From positions 66,753-130,752 of the forward strand of contig CAXBMQ010000013.1 of the NCBI GenBank assembly GCA_963977005.1: a stretch of DNA of 64,000 nt, read 5' to 3'. Origin of the DNA: CAXBCP01 sp963977005 (GTDB lineage: Bacteria > Pseudomonadota > Alphaproteobacteria > MPNO01 > UBA830). A program made the position numbers and the translations under genes. Positions 25,354-33,388 of the stretch are shown here, piece after piece. The number at the start of each line of letters is the position of its first letter. The stretch's first letter is position 1. Below the pieces are notes generated by a model that searched no databases, was not told the origin of the DNA, and saw nothing but the letters and a program-made list of their open reading frames with translations.

Positions 25354-26571
25354 ATGAAACAGAATGAACGCGTGATAATTTGCGGCGGTGGACCGGTGGG
25401 TGCGGTAACGGCATTGGCGCTGGTCCAACAGGGCATCCCGGTGACGGTACTGGAATCGTTCGAAGAGCCTCCAAAAGACCCGCGTGCCGCGACGCTTCAC
25501 CCGTCGACGCTTGAGATGCTCGATACGCTCGGCCTCGCGGACGGTATTCTGCAGCGCGGCCTGCATGCTCCGGCGTTTCAGTTTCGCGACCGCAAGTCGC
25601 AGGAAATCGTTGCTGTGTTCGACATGGCGCATATCGCAGACGAAACCAGGTTTCCGCTTGCCGTTCAGTACGAGCAGTGGAAGCTGGTCCGGGACGCTCT
25701 TGCGGCGCTCAAGGAGTACGATATCGCCGATGTGCGGCTGGGTACCAGCGTGACGGCGTTCTCTCAGGATTATGACGGCGTCACCGTCGTGACCGAAAAC
25801 GTCGACGGCGAACTCGAGAAGATCGAAGGGCGCTATCTGGTCGCCTGCGACGGTGGCCGCTCGACGATCCGTATCGGTCTTGGCGTCTTCATGTCGGGCT
25901 TCACCTGGGGAGAGCGGTTCCTCGTGCTCACATCGATGCACGATTTCGCCGCGCAGGACCGGTACATCTACCGCAACTATGTGATGGACCCGACCGAATG
26001 GTGCGCCGTGTTCAAGGTGATGGGCGATGAAGACCAGGGCATCTGGCGGACGCTGTTCCCGACGAGCGAAGGCGAACTGGACGATGACCTTCTGTCCGAT
26101 GCAGGGGTGACCCGGCGCATCAGCGGGCTGCGCCCCGATATGGACCACAACGATATCCTTCACCGCAACCTTTACACGGTGAATCAGCGCGTCGCTGACC
26201 GGTTCACGATCGAGCGGATTTTCCTCGCAGGCGATGCCGCGCATCTTAACAATCCGCTGGGCGGGCTGGGGCTGAATACCGGCATCCACGACTGCATGAA
26301 TATCACGAAAAAGATCGGCGACGTCTGGTTCGGCCGGGCACAGCCGGAAGTGTTTGAAAGGTACCATCGCCAGCGTCACCAGCTCGCGACGGAATTCCTG
26401 CAAAGCGTGACCATCGAAAACAAGAAGCGGATCGAGGAAAAAGATCCGGAGGTGATCAAGGCCAATCAGAAGATTTTGCGTGAAAACGCGGAAGATCCGG
26501 CCAAGGCAAAAGCCTGGCTGATGCGGTCGTCCCTGCTGGACAGCGTCCGCAAGGAAGAAACGATCGAATAG
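25354..26571 (+). CDS. FAD-dependent aromatic-ring monooxygenase (PheA/TfdB/MhpA type), copy 1
   Basis: 405 residues. The N-terminal dinucleotide motif is IICGGGPVGAVTALAL, the DG motif is VACDGGRSTIR, and the FAD ribityl motif is IFLAGDAAHLNNPLGGLGLNTGIHDCMN. The arrangement matches group A flavoprotein hydroxylases that put one oxygen on a phenol or related ring using NAD(P)H. It lacks the C-terminal thioredoxin-like domain of larger PheA enzymes. It lies 48 bases after tetR, probably in the same transcript. A paralogue with the same tail pattern (KAxxWLMxSSLL..) is at 38918. Substrate not known. Confidence 0.87.
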   Translation: MKQNERVIICGGGPVGAVTALALVQQGIPVTVLESFEEPPKDPRAATLHPSTLEMLDTLGLADGILQRGLHAPAFQFRDRKSQEIVAVFDMAHIADETRFPLAVQYEQWKLVRDALAALKEYDIADVRLGTSVTAFSQDYDGVTVVTENVDGELEKIEGRYLVACDGGRSTIRIGLGVFMSGFTWGERFLVLTSMHDFAAQDRYIYRNYVMDPTEWCAVFKVMGDEDQGIWRTLFPTSEGELDDDLLSDAGVTRRISGLRPDMDHNDILHRNLYTVNQRVADRFTIERIFLAGDAAHLNNPLGGLGLNTGIHDCMNITKKIGDVWFGRAQPEVFERYHRQRHQLATEFLQSVTIENKKRIEEKDPEVIKANQKILRENAEDPAKAKAWLMRSSLLDSVRKEETIE

Positions 26572-26607
26572 GTCCGTTTTCGGGCGGGTGCTGGACCGCG
26601 CACCGTT

Positions 26608-27726
26608 TTAGCCGGCGAGCGCCTCCGCGGCCGGCGTGAAATCGCGTTTCTGTGCCGTAGCGACGGCCTCATAGGTCAGCATGCCGGCATGGACATTCAG
26701 GCCGTTCATCAGATTGACATCCGATTCCAGCGCGGCCTTTACGCCCATGTTCGCAATACGGATTGCAAAGGGAAGGGTGGCATTGTTCAGTGCGAAGGTG
26801 GACGTCCGAGCCACCGCTCCCGGCATGTTGGCGACGCAGTAATGCACCACATCGTCGACGATATATGTCGGATTGTCGTGGGTCGTCGGCCGGCTGGTTT
26901 CGCAACACCCGCCCTGATCTATTGCGACATCGACGATCACCGACCCGCGTTTCATGTTTCGGACCATATCGGCGGTCACCAGCTTCGGCGCTTCCGCCCC
27001 GGGGACCAGCACCGCGCCGATCAGGAGATCCGCGTTGGCGACCTCTTCCTCGATGTTGGTGCTGTTGGAAAAGCGGGTCGTGATCAGGCTTTTGTACTGT
27101 GAATCGATCTCGGCGAGCCTGCGGATATCCCGGTCGATAACGGTAACGTGGCCGCCCATGCCGGTTGCGACGAAGACCGAATTGCTGCCGACGACACCGC
27201 CGCCGATGACGACGACCTTGCCCGGAGTTACGCCCGGTACGCCACCCAATAGAACGCCGCGACCGCCATGGGCAATTTCAAGGCATGTCGCGCCGGCCTG
27301 AACGGCCATGCGACCGGCGACTTCGCTCATGGGGGCGAGCAGGGGTAGGCCGCCCCGGTTGTCGGTGACCGTTTCGTACGCAATGCCCGTGCAGCCGCTG
27401 TCCAGCAGGCCCTGTGTCTGTGCCTCATCCGGTGCGAGGTGCAGATATGTAAAGAGGATCTGGCCGTCGCGGAGCATGGCGATTTCCGCTGCCTGCGGCT
27501 CCTTCACTTTCACGATCATCTCGGCTTTGGCGAAAACATCCTCGGCCTCGGCCGCGATGCGCGCGCCGGCAGCTTCGTAATCGGTATCGTCGAATCCGAT
27601 GGCGTGGCCGGCATTGGTTTCGACAACGACCTCGTGCCGGTTGGCGATCATCTCGCGGACGCTTGCCGGTGTCAGACCGACACGGTTTTCGAAGGCTTTG
27701 ACTTCCTTGGGCACGCCGATAAGCAT
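26608..27726 (-). CDS. ald: Alanine dehydrogenase
   Basis: 372 residues from ATG 27726, with CAGGAGCCTCAG before it. It matches Ald throughout: MLIGVPKEVKAFENRVGLTPASV, the catalytic Lys/His regions (IVKVKEPQ and FTYLHLAP), NAD-binding VVIGGGVVGSNSVFVATGMGGHV, and VVHYCVANMPGAVARTSTFALNNATLPF. The enzyme interconverts L-alanine and pyruvate plus ammonium. Two TetR-type palindromes lie 70-110 bases upstream, so it is probably part of the local regulon; recycling amino groups with the class III aminotransferase at 35536 is a possible reason. Confidence 0.93.
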   Translation of the reverse strand: MLIGVPKEVKAFENRVGLTPASVREMIANRHEVVVETNAGHAIGFDDTDYEAAGARIAAEAEDVFAKAEMIVKVKEPQAAEIAMLRDGQILFTYLHLAPDEAQTQGLLDSGCTGIAYETVTDNRGGLPLLAPMSEVAGRMAVQAGATCLEIAHGGRGVLLGGVPGVTPGKVVVIGGGVVGSNSVFVATGMGGHVTVIDRDIRRLAEIDSQYKSLITTRFSNSTNIEEEVANADLLIGAVLVPGAEAPKLVTADMVRNMKRGSVIVDVAIDQGGCCETSRPTTHDNPTYIVDDVVHYCVANMPGAVARTSTFALNNATLPFAIRIANMGVKAALESDVNLMNGLNVHAGMLTYEAVATAQKRDFTPAAEALAG

Positions 27727-27792
27727 CTGAGGCTCCTGTGATTGCCACCCCGTCATAATTGGGGCGATTGCGCTGGAATGCCATTCTTACAT

Positions 27793-27816
27793 TTATTTTA
27801 CGCAAGCGTAAAATAA
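27793..27816. promoter_or_regulatory. TetR-type operator, site 2 (ald / oxidoreductase gap)
   Basis: The core TTTTACGCAAGCGTAAAA (27796-27813) extends outward to a 24-bp palindrome with 11-base arms and a central AA. This is the best of the four copies. Confidence 0.75.
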
Positions 27817-27818
27817 TA

Positions 27819-27836
27819 TTTTACATCAACGTAAAA
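27819..27836. promoter_or_regulatory. TetR-type operator, site 3 (ald / oxidoreductase gap)
   Basis: TTTTACATCAACGTAAAA starts 23 bases after the start of site 2's core, about two helical turns, so two dimers could bind side by side between the divergent ald and oxidoreductase genes. Confidence 0.7.
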
Positions 27837-27919
27837 TTAGTTGCGGAATTCGCCGTCGCCGGTAAAGTAGCCTCAACAGGCACGTCGGGTACCGGCGGGA
27901 AACAAAGGAACAGGCAGCA

Positions 27920-28909
27920 ATGCGCGCAATCATCGCCCGGGAACTGGGACCGCCGGAAAACCTTGTCATCGAAGATCTCGCGCCGTTGACCGCAGGACCG
28001 GGGCAGGTCGTGGTGGATAACAAGGCGGCGGCCGTCAATTTTCCCGATCTTCTGGTCATGGAGGGCAAATACCAGTTTCGTCCGCCATTGCCGTTTTCAC
28101 CCGGGAAAGAGGGCGCCGGAATCGTTAAATCCGTCGGCGAAGGCGTTACCGGCTTGGAACCGGGCGACCGGGTGATGGTACAGGTCGAATACGGTTCGTA
28201 CGCCCAGGAAGTACTGGCGGATGAGTCGCAGTGCTACCCCGTCCCGGACGGGGTTTCGTTCGAAGAAGCCGCGGCGATCGGTATCGCCTATCAGACGGCG
28301 CATTTCGCGCTCGTGGCGCGCGCGCACGTCAAGAAGGGCGACACCGTGCTCGTGACCGGCGCGTCCGGCAGCGTCGGGCTTGCCGCGATGCAGCTTGCCG
28401 CTGCGTGGGGCTGTGAAGTGATCGCCGGGCTGACGACGATGTCGAAGGAAGACCTTGTCCGCGAAAACGGCGCGCACCACGTGATCGACGTATCCGGCGA
28501 GAACGTCAAGGACAGCATTCGCGACGACATCAAGGCAATCACCGGCGGGGGTGTCGATATCGTCATTGAGATCGTCGGCGGCGAGGTCTTTGACGGCTGT
28601 ATCCGGGCGCTGAATTTCGGCGGCAGCATCGTGGTGGTCGGGTTTACGAGCGGGACAATTCCGTCGCTGAAAGTGAACTACACGCTACTCAAGAATATCG
28701 CTGTTACCGGCGTAAACTGGGCCGAGTACCGGGACCGGGACCCGGCCTGGGTTCAGCGGGTCCAGACCGAAATTTTCGAAATGGTCCAGGCCGGCGACCT
28801 GACGGTACCGGTTCAGGCCGTGTTCCCAATGGACCGGATCGCCGATGCCTGCAAGGTGCTCACCGACCGCAAGGTCCGGGGCAAAATCGTTATCACCACG
28901 GGCGCATAG
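27920..28909 (+). CDS. NADPH:quinone oxidoreductase-like MDR protein
   Basis: 329 residues. Medium-chain dehydrogenase/reductase features without zinc ligands: AAAVNFPDLLVMEGKYQFRPPLPFSPGKEGAGIV, GLEPGDRVMVQVEYGSYAQEV, and nucleotide-binding VLVTGASGSVGLAAMQLAAAWG. Members reduce quinones, enones or acyl-CoA double bonds with NADPH. The start follows AAAGGAACAGGCAGCA. It diverges from ald across two TetR-type palindromes and so probably responds to the same signal. An enoyl reduction in the pathway of the adjoining CoA ligase is a guess. Confidence 0.87.
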   Translation: MRAIIARELGPPENLVIEDLAPLTAGPGQVVVDNKAAAVNFPDLLVMEGKYQFRPPLPFSPGKEGAGIVKSVGEGVTGLEPGDRVMVQVEYGSYAQEVLADESQCYPVPDGVSFEEAAAIGIAYQTAHFALVARAHVKKGDTVLVTGASGSVGLAAMQLAAAWGCEVIAGLTTMSKEDLVRENGAHHVIDVSGENVKDSIRDDIKAITGGGVDIVIEIVGGEVFDGCIRALNFGGSIVVVGFTSGTIPSLKVNYTLLKNIAVTGVNWAEYRDRDPAWVQRVQTEIFEMVQAGDLTVPVQAVFPMDRIADACKVLTDRKVRGKIVITTGA

Positions 28910-28941
28910 CGCGTCGACCAGGTCAGGGGAGGCGGCGCGGG

Positions 28942-29538
28942 TTAGCCCGCCTCAGACCATTCCGAGACGATATTGTCGTATTCGGGGCGGGCGCGTTCCT
29001 TCCCTTCCACCATCTCGTGACCGAAATACATGAACCCGGCAATCTCGTCACCGGGTTCGGCACCGATGGCCGCTTTTACGTCGGCGTCGTAAGCATACCA
29101 TTCCGTCAGCCATTGCGCGGCGAAGCCCATCGACTGGGCGGCGATCAGCATAGTCTGGCAGGCGGCGCCGGCGGAGAGGACCTGTTCCCACTCGGGGATC
29201 TTGTGGCCCTTGTGCACGCGGGAGAGTACCGCGACGACAACCGGTGCGCGGGTAAGGCGTTCCTGTTCGATTTCAACCTGTTCTTCTATCGCGTCCGGAT
29301 TTTTCTTCCTGTAGGCGGCAGCAATTACGTCGCCGATTTTTTCGCGGGCATCGCCGCGAATGACGATAAAGCGCCACGGGGTCAGGCGGCCGTGATCGGG
29401 TACCCGCATTCCGGTTTCTAGAATTTTTTGAAGATCGGCGTCGGCCGGACCGGGGCCGTCCATCATCTTCGCGACGGTGGACCGGCGCGACAGCAGAAAA
29501 TCAATCGTGTTTTTGTCTCTTACGTTCAGGTCAGACAT
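28942..29538 (-). CDS. Nitroreductase family protein
   Basis: 198 residues from ATG 29538, which overlaps the ligase stop by one base (TGATG on the reverse strand). FMN-binding features are LLSRRSTVAKM, MRVPDHGRLTPWRFIVI, and the C-terminal SAGAACQTMLIAAQSMGFAAQWLTEW. Members reduce nitro groups, quinones or enones with NAD(P)H and a flavin; the RutE/YdjA-like pattern PDHGRLTPWR is evident. Translational coupling to the aryl-CoA ligase indicates a shared pathway. Confidence 0.88.
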   Translation of the reverse strand: MSDLNVRDKNTIDFLLSRRSTVAKMMDGPGPADADLQKILETGMRVPDHGRLTPWRFIVIRGDAREKIGDVIAAAYRKKNPDAIEEQVEIEQERLTRAPVVVAVLSRVHKGHKIPEWEQVLSAGAACQTMLIAAQSMGFAAQWLTEWYAYDADVKAAIGAEPGDEIAGFMYFGHEMVEGKERARPEYDNIVSEWSEAG

Positions 29539-31205
29539 CAAGTCCCTTTCTGGATAAGCCCCGCCTTTTCCGCGCGTTCGCGCTCCAGCTGGCGCAGGGC
29601 GCCGCGCTGGATCTTGCCGGTGGCTGTCAGCGGCAATTCGTCGACGAATTCGACCGCCCGTGGATATTTAAAAGCAGATATCTGCGATTTTACAAAGTTC
29701 TGCAACTCAGAAACAGTCTCATCGCTTTTGGCATCCGCAGTCTTCAGGATGATGAACGCTTTGACGATCTGGCCACGATCCTTGTCCGGGGTTCCGACCA
29801 CCGCCGCTTCGCGCACCTTGGGGTGCTCCAGCAGCACCGCTTCGACCTCCAGGCCGGAGACATTGTAGCCTCCGGTCAGAATCATGTCGTCGGTTCGCGC
29901 CTCGTAATAGAAATAGCCGTCTTCATCGATCCGGCACAAATCGCCGGACTTGTTCCAGCCGTCTTCGATATAGGCTTTCTGCTTTTCGACATCGTCGAGA
30001 TACCTGCACCCGTTCGGACCTTTAACGATCATCAGCCCGATCTCGCCCGGTTTCACGTCCTCCATGTTTTCATCGACAACGCGTACCTCGAACCCCGGCA
30101 CGGCCTTTCCGATGGCGCCCGGCTTGATGTCGTCTCCGCTGGCGGAAATAAATATGTGGAGCAGTTCCGATATGCCGAGACCGTTGATCATCTCGACACC
30201 GGTGATGTCTTTCCATTCATTGAAAACTGCCGGCAACAGGGGTTCCCCGCCGCCGACACATTCCCGGAGGCTCGACAGGTCGTAATCGCGGGCCTTGTCC
30301 AGCATCAGCTTGTAACCGGACGGGGTGGAGAAACAGATGGTAGCCTTGTGTTTTTCGATGGTCTGCAGCACGGCTTCCGGCGTGCCCCGTTCGAGCAGCA
30401 CGGCGGTCGCCCCGAACCGGAAGGTGTCGGCAATGAAGGCGCACAGTCCGTATAGAAAGGCGATTTGCGGACTGCCGCAGACGATATCGCCGGGCCTGAT
30501 CTTCACGACATGACCGATGAAACAGTCTGCCGCCGCGAGTATGTCGCGGTGAAAGTGCAGCGTGCCCTTCGGAGTACCGGTCGAGCCGGACGTGAACCCG
30601 ATGATGGCGGGATCGTCGGCGGCTGTATCGACATTGGCAAACGCGGTCGATTTCGCTTCCATCGCCGCTTCAAGTCCGTTGGCGCGGTCGCCACCGAAAT
30701 ACAGGATGTGTTCAAGATCGGGAGCGTTTTTCTGCGCCTTGTCGATATCCTCGGCGAGGTTGTCGTGCGAAATCGCGAACCGTACCTTCGCCTTGCCGAT
30801 CATGTAGACGAGTTCGCGTTCCCGGAGCACCGGCATCGTCGTGATCGCGACACCGCCTGCCTTCAGGACGGCGAGCCACGAGGCGATCAGCATGGGATGA
30901 TTGCCGCTCCGGATAAGGACCCGTTCGCCCGGAACGAAACTGTAGTCCTCCACCAGGACATTCGCGATTCGGTTGGCCCGGTGCATCAGTTCCCGGTAGG
31001 TCCAGACATCTTCACCGAAGATCAGCGCCGGCGTGTCCGCGTAGCCTGCATCAACCTGCTTGTCGATCAGTTCGACCGCTGCGTTGAAGCGTGCGGGATA
31101 GGCGGCAAGTTCCGGCAGGACGGAATAGTCCATCTCCGGCCAGAGTTCGGGGCCGGGCATATTGTCCCGGATGAAGGTGTCCACATGTGACGTGGGTTCG
31201 GTCAT
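29538..31205 (-). CDS. Aryl/acyl-CoA ligase, benzoate/2-aminobenzoate-CoA ligase-like
   Basis: 555 residues. The AMP-binding P-loop is GFTSGSTGTPKGT (residues 203-215). Later motifs are INGLGISELLHIF, KSGDLCRIDEDGYFYYEARTDDMI and the C-terminal catalytic Lys in TATGKIQRGALRQLE. The opening (TFIRDNMPGPELWPEMDY) and general layout resemble benzoate- and 2-aminobenzoate-CoA ligases, which activate aromatic acids to CoA thioesters with ATP. The start follows CGAGGCGTC. TetR site 4 lies 80 bases upstream. The actual acid is not established; short-chain acids remain possible. Confidence 0.85.
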   Translation of the reverse strand: MTEPTSHVDTFIRDNMPGPELWPEMDYSVLPELAAYPARFNAAVELIDKQVDAGYADTPALIFGEDVWTYRELMHRANRIANVLVEDYSFVPGERVLIRSGNHPMLIASWLAVLKAGGVAITTMPVLRERELVYMIGKAKVRFAISHDNLAEDIDKAQKNAPDLEHILYFGGDRANGLEAAMEAKSTAFANVDTAADDPAIIGFTSGSTGTPKGTLHFHRDILAAADCFIGHVVKIRPGDIVCGSPQIAFLYGLCAFIADTFRFGATAVLLERGTPEAVLQTIEKHKATICFSTPSGYKLMLDKARDYDLSSLRECVGGGEPLLPAVFNEWKDITGVEMINGLGISELLHIFISASGDDIKPGAIGKAVPGFEVRVVDENMEDVKPGEIGLMIVKGPNGCRYLDDVEKQKAYIEDGWNKSGDLCRIDEDGYFYYEARTDDMILTGGYNVSGLEVEAVLLEHPKVREAAVVGTPDKDRGQIVKAFIILKTADAKSDETVSELQNFVKSQISAFKYPRAVEFVDELPLTATGKIQRGALRQLERERAEKAGLIQKGT

Positions 31206-31282
31206 GACGCCTCGGTTCGTTCGGGTGAAAACGATGTGTTTCAGGTGCCGGAAATCTAGTCGCCGAGTGTCCCGAAACCAAT

Positions 31283-31304
31283 AATTTTACATTAGTGTAA
31301 AATT
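31283..31304. promoter_or_regulatory. TetR-type operator, site 4 (ligase / hydantoinase gap)
   Basis: The core TTTTACATTAGTGTAAAA (31285-31302) sits in a 22-bp palindrome with 9-base arms around TTAG. It lies about midway between the divergent starts at 31205 and 31379, so one repressor could control both operons. Confidence 0.75.
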
Positions 31305-31378
31305 TTGTTGGAATCAAGCAGGCCAGGTGCTACACAAGGTGCATCGAACAGAACCGTCTTGGTGCGGATAGGGGTGTC

Positions 31379-33388
31379 ATGAAAGATCTTGTGCAACTGG
31401 AACTGATCCGGGAATCGCTGATCGCCGTCGTCAACGAGATGCGCGCGAACATCATCCATTCGTCCTACGCGCCGATCATTTACGAAGGTCACGATTTTTC
31501 CTGTGCGCTTATGTCGGCCGATGGCCGGCAGGTCGCGCAGGGCCTGGCGGACCATCCGATCCATATCTTCGCAGTGCCGTATTCGACCCAGCAGGTCGTC
31601 GCGACATTCAAGGACGACATCAACGAAGGCGACCTGTTCCTGCATAACGATCCCTATACGGGCGGCACCCATCTGAACGATGTGCTGATGCTCCAGCCGA
31701 TCTTCTTCAACGGCAAGCTCGGCATGTTCGCCGCCATGCGCTGTCACTGGAACGATGTCGGCGGCATGACGCCGGGCAGCCTGTCTGGCCGGGTCAACGA
31801 AATCATCCAGGAAGGCATCCGGATCGAGCCGACGAAAATTTGCGATCGCGGCGTGGTCAACGAGCCCTTCATGAACCTGCTGTTCAACAACATGCGCGCG
31901 CGCTCCGAGCGGCTCGGGGACTATAACGCGATGGTTGGCACCGGCCGCAAGGCCGAGGAGCATCTCCAGCGACTGTTCAAGCGTTTCGGCGATGGGCTGC
32001 TTGGCGGGGTCGAGGAACTGATCGCACGTTCCGAACGCCAGCTGCGTGCGAAAATCGCTGAACGCCCCGACGGGGACTATTACGCCGAAGGGTATATCGA
32101 AAGCGACGGCACCAATCCCGACCCGCTGGTCGTGAAGCTGAAGCTGACCGTAAAGGGCGATGAAATCACGGCAGACTTTACCGGCACGTCGGCCCAGACA
32201 AACGGCCCGACGAATTGCGGACCTGCCATGGCGCTGAACGCTGTCGGCACCATCGTGAAATCTTTTCTCGACCCGAAGACGCCGATCAATCAGGGCTCTT
32301 TCAATCCGATCACCGTAATCTCGGAACCAGGGACCTTCATCAATGCGCGCAACGATGCGCCCTGCGGTGGCATGGCGGAATGCAAGTTCCTGATCGATTC
32401 GGTCGTCGCTTCTGCGATGGGCAAGGTCGCGCCGGAAATGACGGTCGGCGATCTGAAGGGCGGAGCAAACCACATCATCATTTCCGGCTCCGACCCGCGC
32501 GGCAGCAATTACATTCATTACGAATGGCCCGCGGGAGGCACCGGAGCGTCTGACGGCACCGACGGGTCGAACGCGGTACGCAGTTACAATGAAGGCGATT
32601 TCAATTCGATCCAGTCGGTCGAGATGGTCGAGGCGCAATTCCCGCTGCGTATCGAGCGCTGCGAAATTCGCGAAAGCGCCTGTGGCGACGGCGAGTTCCG
32701 CGGGGGCTTCGGTCTGCGGCGCGACGTCAAAATTCTCGGTGAGGCCGGTGCGCTCTCCGTGTTGTCGGAAAAGAACGTCATTCCGCCCTATGGCGTCGAA
32801 GGCGGGTCGAACGGCGCGGCGAACAGCTTTACCGTCATTCGCGACGGAGAAGTCACCCAGCCATCTCCGGTGCCGGGCAAGGTGTCGGGCTTTCCGTTGA
32901 AGACAGGCGATATCGTCCTCGAGGAAACGGCGGGCGGCGGCGGTTACGGCGATCCGCTGAAACGCGACCCGGAACTGGTCCGGGCGGATGTGGCCGAAGG
33001 CTATCTGTCGGTTGGCGACGCGGCGCAGCGGTATGGCGTCATTCTGACCGAGAGCGGAATTGATGCTACGGCCACGAAGGAGAAGCGCGCCGAACTGAGC
33101 CAGGTCAGAATTTCCGTCGCGGTCGAGCTGTCGAACGAAGAAATGACCGACGGGCCGCGCCGTCAGTTCCTGGTGCCGAAATCGCTTGCGACCGCCTTGA
33201 AGGTTGCGGAGGGCGATCTGATCGAAGTCGTGACCGGACGGGGCTCTCCGCTACGTGCCTGGGCCCGGCTGGGCGAGGGCGGCGACAATCTCGTCGTCAG
33301 TGCCAGCAGCATGGATATCCTCGGCGTTGCGCCCGGCGACCAGGTCGGCGTCCGCGCCGCGCGCCCCCATCCCGAAACCTACGCGTGA
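31379..33388 (+). CDS. Hydantoinase B / oxoprolinase family protein
   Basis: 669 residues. HyuB features are DLVQLELIRESLIAVVNEMRANIIHSSYAPIIYEGHDFSCAL, GDLFLHNDPYTGGTHLNDV, the ADFTGTSAQTNGPTN core, and FRGGFGLRRDVKIL with ETAGGGGYGDPLKRDP. It forms the partner subunit of HyuA in ATP-dependent opening of hydantoins, oxoproline or related ring amides, or in acetone/acetophenone-type carboxylation. It is about 80-90 residues longer than the usual HyuB because of a C-terminal extension (QVRISVAVELSNEE onward) of unknown role. The next gene overlaps by 4 bases. Confidence 0.88.
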   Translation: MKDLVQLELIRESLIAVVNEMRANIIHSSYAPIIYEGHDFSCALMSADGRQVAQGLADHPIHIFAVPYSTQQVVATFKDDINEGDLFLHNDPYTGGTHLNDVLMLQPIFFNGKLGMFAAMRCHWNDVGGMTPGSLSGRVNEIIQEGIRIEPTKICDRGVVNEPFMNLLFNNMRARSERLGDYNAMVGTGRKAEEHLQRLFKRFGDGLLGGVEELIARSERQLRAKIAERPDGDYYAEGYIESDGTNPDPLVVKLKLTVKGDEITADFTGTSAQTNGPTNCGPAMALNAVGTIVKSFLDPKTPINQGSFNPITVISEPGTFINARNDAPCGGMAECKFLIDSVVASAMGKVAPEMTVGDLKGGANHIIISGSDPRGSNYIHYEWPAGGTGASDGTDGSNAVRSYNEGDFNSIQSVEMVEAQFPLRIERCEIRESACGDGEFRGGFGLRRDVKILGEAGALSVLSEKNVIPPYGVEGGSNGAANSFTVIRDGEVTQPSPVPGKVSGFPLKTGDIVLEETAGGGGYGDPLKRDPELVRADVAEGYLSVGDAAQRYGVILTESGIDATATKEKRAELSQVRISVAVELSNEEMTDGPRRQFLVPKSLATALKVAEGDLIEVVTGRGSPLRAWARLGEGGDNLVVSASSMDILGVAPGDQVGVRAARPHPETYA

